Numbered from the stretch's first letter, positions 17,538-26,630 are shown. The stretch is DNA of 64,000 nucleotides from Neobacillus sp. YX16 (GCF_030123505.1 NZ_CP126115.1:6167386-6231385); one strand, 5' to 3'. Notes: generated from the letters alone by a model not told the origin. A program made the numbers and translations.

Positions 17538-19033
17538 TTCTTCTTCCACGCCCTTGTTTGCCCCTGTTGTTTTGCGTAAGCTGGCTTTGCGTCAGTTGGT
17601 CGAGTATTTAGTTTCCATAATGGAAGCCTTATCAACGAATCCTTTAAATCTTCTTTCTTAAATGGGGCTATAGGTGAAAAATAAGGCGTTCCAAAAGAAT
17701 CTAATTTACTTAAATGCATAAAAATCAACATTAACACGAATACAATCCCAAAAAATCCAAACATGGATGCCGCGATCATCGTTGGAAAACCTAATAACCT
17801 TGCACTTGTCCCCATTTCATTTATAGGTGCCACAAATGAGGCAATGGCCGTAAATCCAATCACAACGATCATCATATTCGATACAATATGCGCATCTACC
17901 ACCGCTGTCCCAATGACTAATCCCCCTACAATCCCGATTGTTTGGGCTATAGGTGAAGGCAAGCGAATCGAGGCTTCCTTTAATAGCTCCAAAATGATTT
18001 GCATAGCTATCGCTTCCGCCAAGGGAGGAAAAGGAACATATTCTAATGAAACCCTGATGGAGTAAAGAATTCCGATCGGAAGGACCTCTGAATGAAACGA
18101 AACGATGGCTATGTAGATGGCAGGCAAGCTAATCGCAATGATAAAACTAAAGACGCGAATTATTCGAAAGAAAGATCCAACTAACCATCGGCTATTATAG
18201 TCATCAGGTGCTTGATAAAACGCAAAAAACGTGATTGGAACGACTAACACACGTGGATTGCCATCCAAAATAATGGTGATTTTCCCTTCTGTTAAATAGG
18301 ACACCGCTCTGTCAGGTCTTTCTGTAGCTAAAATATGTGGAAAAGGTGAAAAAGGATTATCTTCAATAAGATCCTCTAATTCACCAGTTGAATAGAGCTG
18401 ATCAATTTCGATTGAAGTTATTCTGCGCTCTACTTCGTTAATAAGCTCTTTATTTGCAAGATTTTCAATAAAAACCATGCCAACTTTCGTATTCGAAAGA
18501 TTTCCGAGAGTAAAATATTTCACTTTTAACTGTGGATTTTTAATTCTCTTTCTTAAAAGGTGTAGATTAGAGCTAAAATCTTCAACAAAGCCATCATGAG
18601 TACTTTTAATGCTTCGCTCGTTATTCGGCTCTTGAATAGCCCTGCCTTCTATTCCTCCAACAGAAGCCATATAGGCTTGGGGATTGTTTTCTATCAAAAT
18701 CATACAGAATCCATCTAATAACTGTTTCCCTGCTTCTGAAATAGTGGAAGTCCTTTTGATTTCTGCCGCATGGACGGTTTTCTCCATTTCACCCGCTTTC
18801 ATTTCTAAAATAGGCTCAATAATAGAAGCTTGGAGAAGCTCCTTCTTCACCAACGAATCAAGATAAAGAATGACACACTTCTGGTTATGAAATCGTAGTT
18901 CCTTTTTCATTAAATCTTCTGTATGGCAAAAATGTTCTTCTAACATTTTTATATTTTTCTCAATATCATCACAAAGCTGCCCGTCACCATTTGACGAGCT
19001 AGATAAAGATGATTTCCCTTTAAAGAAACTCAT
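17534..19033 (-). CDS. Spore germination receptor subunit, GerA family
   Basis: This is the A subunit of the same receptor. It has a soluble N-terminal domain to about residue 285, several membrane helices (about 285-440) and a short cytoplasmic tail. Family motifs include RPDRAVSYLTEGKI, DDYNSRW and IRVSLEYVPFPPLAEA. I place the start at 19033 (499 residues, MSFFKGKSS) because AAGGAG lies nine bases upstream. The frame extends to 19066 with a weak GTG. First gene of the gerA-B-C operon, normally a forespore (sigma-G) operon, although I could not pick a convincing sigma-G promoter by eye. Confidence 0.92.
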   Translation of the reverse strand: MSFFKGKSSLSSSSNGDGQLCDDIEKNIKMLEEHFCHTEDLMKKELRFHNQKCVILYLDSLVKKELLQASIIEPILEMKAGEMEKTVHAAEIKRTSTISEAGKQLLDGFCMILIENNPQAYMASVGGIEGRAIQEPNNERSIKSTHDGFVEDFSSNLHLLRKRIKNPQLKVKYFTLGNLSNTKVGMVFIENLANKELINEVERRITSIEIDQLYSTGELEDLIEDNPFSPFPHILATERPDRAVSYLTEGKITIILDGNPRVLVVPITFFAFYQAPDDYNSRWLVGSFFRIIRVFSFIIAISLPAIYIAIVSFHSEVLPIGILYSIRVSLEYVPFPPLAEAIAMQIILELLKEASIRLPSPIAQTIGIVGGLVIGTAVVDAHIVSNMMIVVIGFTAIASFVAPINEMGTSARLLGFPTMIAASMFGFFGIVFVLMLIFMHLSKLDSFGTPYFSPIAPFKKEDLKDSLIRLPLWKLNTRPTDAKPAYAKQQGQTRAWKKK

Positions 19034-19232
19034 TTGCGAAAACTCCTTAGAAGAGTAGATACCCACTATTATTTCCCTAAATCCTTACTATATTTATTTA
19101 ATGCCAAACCGTTTGATGCAATTTCCCCATCTATCAAGAAACTATCCGTATTGGACAATTAGGCTTGTACACTTTCTGAAAATTTAATATAATTATTTTT
19201 ACCACTATCTCTATGTTGTTTAATATAAAAAA

Positions 19233-19261
19233 AGTGCCCCAAATGATTAATCTGGGACACT
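19233..19261 (-). terminator. Terminator after phaC
   Basis: A 9-bp stem (AGTGTCCCA with TGGGGCACT on the minus strand, 11-base loop) is followed by a TTTTTTTAT run, 14 bp downstream of the phaC stop. Confidence 0.85.
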
Positions 19262-19274
19262 TCTATTAGAATAT

Positions 19275-20351
19275 TTAGTTAGATCGTTCTTCCAGCCAGT
19301 CAGCAATGGTTGGATATGTTATTTTTGTAGCTTGACTTCCAAATGTAATCGATGTATGCCCCACTGGCAAACATTTATATTCTTTATCTTCACTAGATAT
19401 AGCATTCATCAATGCTTCCACTTGGTGCGGCTGGGCAATGAGGTCGTTTTTACCAGATAAATTGAGCACGTTAGCTCTGATATTTTCAAGGTTAACCTTC
19501 TTACCACGAATAACCATTTCTCCTTTTATCAGTTTGTTTTGCTGATAAAAGTCCCTAATCCACTGACGGTAGGCCTCACCTGGGAATTGAATACCGTCGT
19601 TTAACCATTTTTGCAATAGCTTAAAGCTCTTTATGAACTTTTCATTATCCGCACGTTCATAAAGACTAATATATGGTCCATAGTTCGTTCCCATTGGATT
19701 GATCATTTTGTTACCAAAGTCAATCATTTCAGGTGGAATAACACCTAGGGTATCTACAACTTTATCAATATTAAAATATCGTTCATCTAACATCGCACCA
19801 TATGAGCCAGTCTTTTCAAAATCAAAAGGACTTGTCATAAAGATAAGATTCCGGATCGGTAATTCAGGGTGCAGTGCTGCAAATGCAGCCGTGATCGTTC
19901 CCCCCATGCAATAACCAAGGATTGAAACTTCATCCACGTTTGATTTTCTCAGTACCTTCCGAACGGCACGTGGGATATAGTCCATAATGTAATCATCTAG
20001 TTTCATATTTCTATCTTCATAACCAGGTTGGCCCCACTCAAGCAGATAGACTTCAAACCCGCGATTAACCAAGTATTCTACTAAACTACCGCCCTTTGTT
20101 AAATCCAGGATATAAGGTTTATTAATAAGGGCATACACCAAAAGAAGAGGAATCTTATGTTTTTTTGGACTTTCAGAAATATAGCGATAGAGCTTCGTTT
20201 TATTTCTTGTCCAAATAAGTTCTTTCGGTGTTGGTGCTACTTCCGGATCAGCATCTGTTGTTAGAACTTGATTTGCTCTTAATGTACGTTGATACATCTC
20301 CTTGTATTCCGGAGGTGTATATTCGAGCAGTTCATTCCAATCGGTAGGCAT
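19275..20351 (-). CDS. phaC: Class IV polyhydroxyalkanoate synthase subunit PhaC
   Basis: This is the catalytic subunit that polymerises (R)-3-hydroxyacyl-CoA into storage polyester on cytoplasmic granules. The nucleophile cysteine sits in GYCMGG (about residue 147), and the conserved KPYILDL, TSPFDF and C-terminal GHTSITFG (active-site histidine) are present. The ATG at 20351 gives 358 residues but has no ribosome-binding site close by. An in-frame ATT at 20363 lies nine bases after GGAG and would give 362 residues, the length I recall for Bacillus megaterium PhaC. The true start is open. Last gene of phaR-phaB-phaC. Confidence 0.93.
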   Translation of the reverse strand: MPTDWNELLEYTPPEYKEMYQRTLRANQVLTTDADPEVAPTPKELIWTRNKTKLYRYISESPKKHKIPLLLVYALINKPYILDLTKGGSLVEYLVNRGFEVYLLEWGQPGYEDRNMKLDDYIMDYIPRAVRKVLRKSNVDEVSILGYCMGGTITAAFAALHPELPIRNLIFMTSPFDFEKTGSYGAMLDERYFNIDKVVDTLGVIPPEMIDFGNKMINPMGTNYGPYISLYERADNEKFIKSFKLLQKWLNDGIQFPGEAYRQWIRDFYQQNKLIKGEMVIRGKKVNLENIRANVLNLSGKNDLIAQPHQVEALMNAISSEDKEYKCLPVGHTSITFGSQATKITYPTIADWLEERSN

Positions 20352-20431
20352 AAGTACGCTAATGACTGTTCACTCCTTACATGATTTATTTACTCTATTA
20401 ATTTATTAATAAATACGAACCTTCATGACAC

Positions 20432-21175
20432 TTACATGTAAAGTCCACCGTTAATATTTAATTGCTGACCAGTAATATAGTCACCATCTTTACATAGGAA
20501 AACAACACCACGAGCGATTTCTTCAGGTTTGCCTAAACGTTTTTGTGGTACTTTTTCAACGATACCTGCAAGAACTTTTTCAGGAATGGCTTGGACCATC
20601 TCGGTTCCAATAAATCCTGGGCAAATGGCATTAACAGTTACCTTACTTCTAGCAAGTTCAAGAGCGAGGGATTTAGTATATCCAATTAGTCCTGCTTTTG
20701 CTGCAGCATAGTTGGTTTGTCCAAACCCGCCAGCTTGTCCAATAATTGACGAAATGTTGATGATGCGGCCTGCATCTGATTCAAGAAGATAAGGTAAGGC
20801 AGCAGAAGTATTGTTGTAAACACTGTTTAAATTAACATTGATTACTTCTCTCCAATCTTCTTCGGTCAATTTTTTAAACGTGCTGTCTCTTGTAATTCCT
20901 GCATTATTAATCAGGATATCTAATTTGCCATAATGTTTGATGGTTTCTTGTACTAGATATGCTGACTCATTACTTTCTGAAACATCCGCTTGAACGGCGT
21001 ATGCATCTCCGCCAAATTCATTAATTTCTGCGACTACTTTATCTGCTAATTCTTTACGGATATTATAGTTAATGACAACCTTTGCTCCATTTTTAGCCAA
21101 TTCCAATGCAATCGCTGCTCCGATTCCTCTGCTGCCACCTGTTACGATTGCTACTTTACCCGTTAATCCTGTCAT
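20432..21175 (-). CDS. phaB: Acetoacetyl-CoA reductase PhaB (SDR family)
   Basis: This 247-residue short-chain dehydrogenase supplies (R)-3-hydroxybutyryl-CoA from acetoacetyl-CoA using NADPH. It shows the cofactor motif TGGSRGIG (about 12), NNAG (about 90) and the catalytic Ser-Tyr-Lys set (INISSIIGQ, then YAAAK). The stretch QKRLGKPEEIARGVVFL and the ending GQQLNINGG are typical of PhaB/FabG. Sequence alone does not separate it cleanly from FabG, but its place between phaR and phaC does. Confidence 0.92.
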   Translation of the reverse strand: MTGLTGKVAIVTGGSRGIGAAIALELAKNGAKVVINYNIRKELADKVVAEINEFGGDAYAVQADVSESNESAYLVQETIKHYGKLDILINNAGITRDSTFKKLTEEDWREVINVNLNSVYNNTSAALPYLLESDAGRIINISSIIGQAGGFGQTNYAAAKAGLIGYTKSLALELARSKVTVNAICPGFIGTEMVQAIPEKVLAGIVEKVPQKRLGKPEEIARGVVFLCKDGDYITGQQLNINGGLYM

Positions 21176-21225
21176 CTTTAATCCACCCCATCTATAGTAG
21201 TTGTAAAAAACTATGTAATACTTTT

Positions 21226-21630
21226 CTATTTAACCTTTTCTTGTGATTTCAACATGGTAAGGATTTGATTCAACTTTGTATCCAAACTCTTCATGTCCTT
21301 CTTTAAATGGGCCAATTCTGTTTTAAATGATTCCTGAACATCTTGGCTGTCCAATTTCTCTTCTAATTTTTCTTCTAAATCATCCACTTTTGCATCTACA
21401 TTAACAATCAACGAAGAAATATTCGCAATGTCATTTCGACTTGGTACGTTCATAAACTCTAAGTACTTTAATGTGGATTCATCAATCATTTTTTTAAATT
21501 GAAGATTCATCTCCAAAATCTGTCCCATACCTTCAGAAGGGAAATCCTTGCTGATTTTTTCATCAAATAATTTACTGGTTTGGGAATAATAATCCTTCCA
21601 CATATCATAAAAGTTAAAGCTTTGGTTCAT
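21226..21630 (-). CDS. phaR: PHA synthase accessory subunit PhaR
   Basis: This 134-residue protein pairs with PhaC in class IV synthases of Bacillus. It begins MNQSFNFYDMWKDYYSQTSKLFDEK, with a region (about 20-70) resembling the PHA synthase subunit family (EMNLQFKKMIDESTLKYLEFMNVPSR). A long charged coiled coil follows (about 78-130, KVDDLEEKLEEKL onward). I start it at 21630 because AAGGAGGAAAAGGAT precedes that ATG. The longer frame to 21741 is not needed. First gene of phaR-B-C. Confidence 0.9.
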   Translation of the reverse strand: MNQSFNFYDMWKDYYSQTSKLFDEKISKDFPSEGMGQILEMNLQFKKMIDESTLKYLEFMNVPSRNDIANISSLIVNVDAKVDDLEEKLEEKLDSQDVQESFKTELAHLKKDMKSLDTKLNQILTMLKSQEKVK

Positions 21631-21813
21631 ATCCTTTTCCTCCTTATTCTTTCTAGACGTTTCAATCATACTAACTATATGGAAATAATTAAAGATTAAA
21701 TATTGAAAATTATCGAAATACTTTTCTTCTTTTATTGACAAAATCCTCCCTTTTTCGCAAACAACCGTACAATTTCAATTGGTATGATAGGATATTAATC
21801 AAAATAAATAAAA

Positions 21814-21847
21814 ATCCCCTTTTGCTTTTTTATCAGCAAAAGGGGAT
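21814..21847 (-). terminator. Terminator of the arabinanase gene
   Basis: A 12-bp stem (ATCCCCTTTTGC with its complement, 10-base loop) is followed on the minus strand by TTTTTATTT, about 36 bp after the arabinanase stop codon. Confidence 0.88.
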
Positions 21848-21883
21848 GGACCTCAAAATTCTATTCCAATTTTTTCAAAACTG

Positions 21884-24457
21884 TTACTCTCCAGCTGGAT
21901 TTTGGTAAAGGGACTGGACTTCATTTGCAGGAAGGGCCAATCCATCATAAACTCGCACTTCATCTATTAATCCTTTAAAAGGAGTATCCCAGTAGTTCAC
22001 ACCTAACCCAAATTCCGCATCAATGGAGGTAAATACATTCGGGAAGTTGATCCCTGTATATTTCGCTACACCATTAACATAAAACACAACGTCGCCTTCT
22101 TTTACCGTTAAAGTAAGATGTGACCACTCACCTACAGGTATAGTCCGATCCGTTACCGCATCATACCACTGGTCACCATTGTGTGACCAAACCATCGTAT
22201 TACCCCATCCTGTTTTAGGTACAACACTAATCCAATTATTCGCGGTTTTTGCCCCAAAGAATGAGGTTGTAAATTCAGTGAGTTGTTCAGGCTTTAACCA
22301 CAATGATACAGAGTAAGTGTCACCTGTAATTAAGCCGTCATCTAAACGCAGTCCCGAATTTCCATCAAATTTTGCGGCTTGTCCTACTTTACCTTCAGCA
22401 AAGGTAATTTGTCCGCCTTGATTATTAATTCGGTCTCCCGTTACGGCTGCGTCCGTTTTATTTGTTCCCGAACGATCTTTGAAACTATCATTAAAATCGT
22501 AGAAAGCCGCTAAGCCGCCTTCTGCCTTTTTGGTCACTGTAACGGTTATGGTTAATGTTTCAGTGGCATCACCTAGTGTAATCTTCGCCGTTAATTCTAC
22601 CACAGCATCTTGGGCATCATAGCTTGGTCGTGTTACCACGCCTTCAGTGGACACGGCCTCTGGATTGGAAGATTCCCAGGTAATTTTCGCTCCTTTTGTA
22701 GCTACGGATGGAAGCTCTAAATTGCTAATGACAGTAGACGGGAAACTAGTACCTAACTCTTGTTTAATTGCCTGTACTAATTCTTCATCAGAAGATGCAT
22801 CTACATGACTTCCCCAAATGACGATTCCTTCATCTGACATTGCACTAAACGTCATCACCCACTGTCCCGATGTAGGGTCATATTGGCGGATAAATACACC
22901 ATCATACGTTCCTTCATTATCGATGGTTAATTCTGCCCGATACTTGCCATACAGTTTCCATGTACCTGTTACTGCTCCAGAAATGGTGTGATCGCTGTTC
23001 AACTTCACCCATGTGGATTCAGTCAATTTACCTGTAATTTCTTTTCCGTGATTAATGAACTTATAGTCACCCGTTACATCACCTTCGGAAACTTTCTTGA
23101 TTGTTTCACCAGCATAGCGGTATGGTGTCGGTACTGGCCATTGTTCAATGTTCTTAAATGTTTGATGTACACGAACTTCATGCATTTCCCCTTGCTGCGG
23201 GAAACGAGTATGAGTCACGATAAATTCCTTGCCTAATTCTTCGTCAATGAGGTAAGAGTTATGTCCTGGAGAAAGGTAGCCTGTACCAATTCCCGTGCCC
23301 GCTTCACCAAGATCTCTTTTAAATAGGAAATTCCCAATCATTTTATTACCGATATCTTTATGATCCTTATTACTTGGGAAGTTGCCTACTCCGATATCAA
23401 ATGACTCCGGGAATACCGCAGGGTTACCTTTTGCATCTACATATGGACCAGCAGGACTCTCTGATCTAAACTGTCTCATCTGATAACCGCCATCAGATGC
23501 TAACCCTCCATAGGTAATGTATAGGTAATAGTAGCCGGATTCCTTATCATAGACAGCGTATGTCCCTTCAGCAGAACGGCCGTATCCAGAGGCAATTTTT
23601 GTACCAAAATATCTGTCTATCATTCTTCCATCTTCTGTAATTCCATCTTTTCCAGGATACTTTGGCAGTCCTGTTTTCTTATCTAATTCTAAAATAAAGG
23701 TTCCGCCAGACCAGGAGCCGTAAGTCATATAAATCTTATTATTCTTAGCCTGAAGAATGTTGGCATCAATTGCATTCGTATAAAGTTTATTATTATAGGC
23801 TCCATTTGCCGTAAACCAATCAGGATTTACCTCATCGATTACTCCATTTTCAATCAGATCTGCGATATTCGTATTTTCCCAGTGCTTATTTACGGTACTG
23901 TTTCGATCATAGGCTTCCGTATTCGTAAATCCTGAATACATAATGGTATCTACATATTTAAATGGTCCTTCAATGTTCTTCGACACCGCGATTCCGATTG
24001 CAGAACGGATATAAGTGGAAGACACACTATAGTAAATCATATAGGCACCCTTTGTACCATCTTCATTTACATAATGTTTATTCCAAAAAACATCCGGAGC
24101 CCAAACAGCATAGCCGCCTTTGCTGTCTGAATCATTCTCTCCGGCCCATTTAAAGGACTCGGCAAGGTTTGCCGACAAATCTCCATATACCTTATTATTG
24201 GGAGTAGTATACCCATTTGTGAATCGATCCCAATTGATTAAGTCCGTTGATTTAGCCCCATCAATGTGTGAGCCATAGACATAGTAAGTTCCCGTTTTTG
24301 GATCTTTAATGATGGAAGGGTCATGAACAGAAGCATTTCTAAACTCAAGTGGTTCAGAATTACTTGTTTCCTCGTTGCCAAACGCGGTTATGGGTATTAA
24401 CAACAGCAGTATTAGAAAAACAGATATGAAACTCTTAAAAAGACCTTTCTTTTTCAT
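21884..24457 (-). CDS. Secreted endo-1,5-alpha-L-arabinanase, GH43, multidomain
   Basis: This 857-residue exoenzyme probably cleaves arabinan side chains of pectin outside the cell. A signal peptide covers residues 1-28. The five-blade GH43 catalytic domain runs about 35-460, with the catalytic base in VHDPSII (about 45) and blade motifs such as AVWAPDVFW. A beta-barrel accessory domain typical of Abn2-type enzymes follows (about 470-560). Next come an Ig-like domain (about 563-650, TWESSNPEAV) and a C-terminal LamG/concanavalin-like domain (about 660-855, AAKFDGNSGL, GLIDEVRVYDGLAL). No anchor is visible. The upstream AraR-like boxes support arabinan use. A GH43 arabinosidase acting on another polymer is the main alternative. 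Confidence 0.9.
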   Translation of the reverse strand: MKKKGLFKSFISVFLILLLLIPITAFGNEETSNSEPLEFRNASVHDPSIIKDPKTGTYYVYGSHIDGAKSTDLINWDRFTNGYTTPNNKVYGDLSANLAESFKWAGENDSDSKGGYAVWAPDVFWNKHYVNEDGTKGAYMIYYSVSSTYIRSAIGIAVSKNIEGPFKYVDTIMYSGFTNTEAYDRNSTVNKHWENTNIADLIENGVIDEVNPDWFTANGAYNNKLYTNAIDANILQAKNNKIYMTYGSWSGGTFILELDKKTGLPKYPGKDGITEDGRMIDRYFGTKIASGYGRSAEGTYAVYDKESGYYYLYITYGGLASDGGYQMRQFRSESPAGPYVDAKGNPAVFPESFDIGVGNFPSNKDHKDIGNKMIGNFLFKRDLGEAGTGIGTGYLSPGHNSYLIDEELGKEFIVTHTRFPQQGEMHEVRVHQTFKNIEQWPVPTPYRYAGETIKKVSEGDVTGDYKFINHGKEITGKLTESTWVKLNSDHTISGAVTGTWKLYGKYRAELTIDNEGTYDGVFIRQYDPTSGQWVMTFSAMSDEGIVIWGSHVDASSDEELVQAIKQELGTSFPSTVISNLELPSVATKGAKITWESSNPEAVSTEGVVTRPSYDAQDAVVELTAKITLGDATETLTITVTVTKKAEGGLAAFYDFNDSFKDRSGTNKTDAAVTGDRINNQGGQITFAEGKVGQAAKFDGNSGLRLDDGLITGDTYSVSLWLKPEQLTEFTTSFFGAKTANNWISVVPKTGWGNTMVWSHNGDQWYDAVTDRTIPVGEWSHLTLTVKEGDVVFYVNGVAKYTGINFPNVFTSIDAEFGLGVNYWDTPFKGLIDEVRVYDGLALPANEVQSLYQNPAGE

Positions 24458-24473
24458 ATTATCTCCTCCTTAT

Positions 24474-24690
24474 CATTGTACGGACAAATAATGTTGATCC
24501 CCTTTTTTCAACTTTATAGTTTCCTCCAATCCCAATAAAGTTGTACATACAGGTGGTAAACCGCTTACATAGTTAAACTAGCAAACTACTACTTATTAAA
24601 CAATACTATAAAGTTGAAAAATTCTCAATATTCTTTTATACACTTGTTTGAACAAGTTTACAAAAAAATAATATAGATGAACGTACAAGT
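24474..24690. promoter_or_regulatory. Cluster of four AraR-like operators and a possible cre site
   Basis: Relative to the AraR operator ATTTGTACGTACAAAT I see a 13/16 match at 24474-24489 (minus strand ATTTGTCCGTACAATG), 12/16 at 24539-24554 (AGTTGTACATACAGGT), 11/16 at 24642-24657 (ACTTGTTTGAACAAGT, itself nearly palindromic) and 12/16 at 24675-24690 (minus strand ACTTGTACGTTCATCT). A CcpA-like element TGGTAAACCGCTTACA (24554-24569) fits the cre consensus only in one half. AraR is known to repress arabinan genes cooperatively through paired boxes. Confidence 0.6.
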
Positions 24691-24708
24691 TGAAAATTCA
24701 AAAAAAGA

Positions 24709-24728
24709 ACAAGGGTTTAGTCCCTTGT
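24709..24728 (-). terminator. Terminator of the unassigned segment upstream of the arabinanase
   Basis: The stem ACAAGGG with CCCTTGT closes a six-base loop and is followed on the minus strand by TCTTTTTTT. It ends a minus-strand transcript entering from the right. Confidence 0.75.
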
Positions 24729-24896
24729 CCATTTTCCTTAATTTCCAATGATTGTTAGCAGCCGCCACTGTTTGAAAATGAGTGGCAATTACCTGTGAGG
24801 ACAGTGTAAGACTGTCTGCATTTCCTTCATATTCTGTCCGAAGTTTATTCCATACATCTGCAGAGGGCTGGGTATATGCTACACCTTTAGATAAAA

Positions 24897-24924
24897 AAAG
24901 GCGCAGATTAAGCTCTGCACCTTT
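24897..24924 (-). terminator. Terminator of the YczE-like gene
   Basis: An 11-bp stem (AAAGGTGCAGA with TCTGCGCCTTT on the minus strand) with a 6-base loop is followed by a T run, 26 bp after the stop codon. Confidence 0.85.
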
Positions 24925-24949
24925 TAAGATTCACAAACTTATGACTATT

Positions 24950-25585
24950 TTATGCTGCTAGTTTTTGGTGTTCCTTTTTAACAAGTAAATACTTTAGTAG
25001 TGTTTTACATTGCGGTAAGGAAAAGCCTACAATCGGACCCAAGAATAAGGCAATAATCACTGATCCAATCCCGACAGGACCTCCTAATGTCCAACCTAGA
25101 ATGAGTACAAGTATTTCCATTCCATTACGAACCCATTGTATACTCCATCCAGTTTTGTCTACAATCAGGAGCATAATACTATCTCGTGGACCAGAACCCA
25201 AATCAGCGGAAACATAGAGTCCAACCCCATACCCCATTAGAATAATTCCTAAAACAAAGAATAATAGTGCTCCTGTTAAACTATCGATACTTGGCAATAG
25301 CCACAAAAAGAAATCTATGAATAAACCTAGTAACAGCATATTTAAAAATGCACCTATTTTAGGTAACTTTTTCGTTGCAATGGAGGCAGCAGCCAGCAAA
25401 AGAAATCCGATAATAATCGACCATGTGCCAATCGTCAGCCCCAGCTTCAGAAACATTCCATAATGAAACACATCCCAAGGAGCTACTCCTAACAATTTTC
25501 CTTCAATCGTAAAGGCAGCGCCTAACGCTAAAACAATCAGTCCAAAAACAAAAAAAGACCAGCGAAGAATCCATTCTTTTCTCAT
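24950..25585 (-). CDS. YczE/YyaS/YitT family membrane protein
   Basis: This 211-residue protein has five to six transmembrane helices. Conserved family blocks are GVAPWDVFHYGM (about 33), ADLGSGPRDSIMLL (about 128) and GGPVGIGSVIIALFLGPIVGFSLP (about 168). B. subtilis YczE, of similar length, influences bacillaene production at the membrane, and its biochemical role is unknown. It appears monocistronic with its own terminator and lies just outside the att-like islet described below. Confidence 0.8.
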   Translation of the reverse strand: MRKEWILRWSFFVFGLIVLALGAAFTIEGKLLGVAPWDVFHYGMFLKLGLTIGTWSIIIGFLLLAAASIATKKLPKIGAFLNMLLLGLFIDFFLWLLPSIDSLTGALLFFVLGIILMGYGVGLYVSADLGSGPRDSIMLLIVDKTGWSIQWVRNGMEILVLILGWTLGGPVGIGSVIIALFLGPIVGFSLPQCKTLLKYLLVKKEHQKLAA

Positions 25586-25704
25586 AATTTCTCCTATAAT
25601 CTCAAAACTTTTTAACTAGACCACTATACCATATCCATTATAAAGGAAACTATAAAAATTAAATGGAAATCCCCCTAAGCCTTTCTTACGTTGATCAAGA
25701 TTTA

Positions 25705-25744
25705 TTATTTATGATACGGTTCACCGCAATATATCAAAATGAGG
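25705..25744 (-). mobile_element. SCC-like attachment sequence, copy C (distal)
   Basis: On the minus strand this reads CCTCATTTTGAT, seven variable bases, then GGTGAACCGTATCATAAATAA. The last part matches the 3' end of rlmH (GAACCATATCATAAGTAA) with two substitutions in 18. The first part matches copy B (27359-27398). Just before it, GAATGCCTCATTT is the inverted complement of AAATGAGGC, which follows the rlmH stop codon. Confidence 0.6.
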
Positions 25745-25785
25745 CATTCATAAATGTTTTCGGTTTATTAACTATTTTTATCTCT

Positions 25786-26487
25786 TCATCCCAATATAGC
25801 TACATACTGATTTTGCAAAACAAACCTATTATCTAACCATCCTAATGTGTTCAAAATATACCCTAAAGAATCGGCGTTATATCTCCCTGCAATTTTTTGA
25901 TATGCCAATAGCTCATAAACTTTATTTGAATCAAAATCTACAGGATATAAGCCGCTCAAAGGATTAACAAAACCAGTAATAGGTTTTTTCAGTTTGCCGT
26001 TTTCATCATATATTTCATTTAAATACTCAGAACCTTTTGTTGATATGTCTATGATGTACTTTTTATTATTGGTCTTGCTGACAACTTCAACTTTGAAATT
26101 GTCACGGTAAGTAACCTCATATTGGTACTGCCCATTATATACATTAAAATCAAATATCAATTGTGCTGTATTTTCCAAAAAGGAATAAATATAATGGTAC
26201 ATGATTCCACCACTACCACCAGTAGCAATACTGATTAATATATCACTTACTCCATTCCCGGTAAAATCCCCCAAGAATATAGCAGGATTGTAGCCTGCAT
26301 TTTCACGCAGTAGAACACTTTTTACCATTCCAGTTCTTCCATTTTGAACGTGCAGGGTTATATTTTGTGTAAATGGACTTGCTGGGGTCTTTATCCCTGT
26401 CAAATAGACATAATCAGGTACTTTATCCCCAGTTACATCACCACTTGCAAACGATACAATACTTGGCTGAGAATAATTTATATACAT
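25786..26487 (-). CDS. FG-GAP/VCBS-repeat-like protein in the rlmH-adjacent islet
   Basis: This 233-residue protein has at least two repeats with the calcium-binding FG-GAP pattern (GDVTGDKVPDYVYL at about 17 and GDFTGNGVSDILIS at about 73). They are followed by a beta-rich region with no clear motif. No signal peptide or membrane segment is visible, which is unusual for beta-propeller repeat proteins. AGAAGGAGTAT precedes the ATG. It is divergent from the 163-residue gene, and both lie between two att-like repeats. The lack of a secretion signal would be natural for a spore-coat or mother-cell protein, but that is inference. Confidence 0.7.
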   Translation of the reverse strand: MYINYSQPSIVSFASGDVTGDKVPDYVYLTGIKTPASPFTQNITLHVQNGRTGMVKSVLLRENAGYNPAIFLGDFTGNGVSDILISIATGGSGGIMYHYIYSFLENTAQLIFDFNVYNGQYQYEVTYRDNFKVEVVSKTNNKKYIIDISTKGSEYLNEIYDENGKLKKPITGFVNPLSGLYPVDFDSNKVYELLAYQKIAGRYNADSLGYILNTLGWLDNRFVLQNQYVAILG

Positions 26488-26574
26488 AATATACTCCTTC
26501 TCATTACGACTATCATCATCATTCGCTAACAGCCTACCAGAATGATTACTGCTTACTTACTTGCATTGATTAAG

Positions 26575-26602
26575 TAATATCTAATAACCAGCAACATAAA
26601 AT
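26575..26602 (+). promoter_or_regulatory. Possible sigma-E/sigma-K type promoter
   Basis: TAATATC (26575-26581) and CATAAAAT (26595-26602), 13 bp apart, resemble the mother-cell sigma-E pattern KMATATT / CATANNNT upstream of the 163-residue gene. By-eye match only. Confidence 0.35.
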
Positions 26603-26630
26603 TTATTAGGCATCAAAAAGGAGGGGAAAA

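Larger units (their letters stand above)
24660..24932 (-). pseudogene. Short segment between two terminators: coding remnant or small RNA
   Basis: One frame is open for about 90 codons without a plausible start. Its middle part has protein-like composition (QPSADVWNKLRTEYEGN, then SQVIATHFQTVAAANNHWKL) but I recognise no family. The segment is followed by its own terminator (24709-24728) and preceded by the terminator of the next gene. It contains small hairpins (GACAGT with ACTGTC, CCACT with AGTGG). It may be the end of a decayed gene or a small RNA. Confidence 0.3.
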
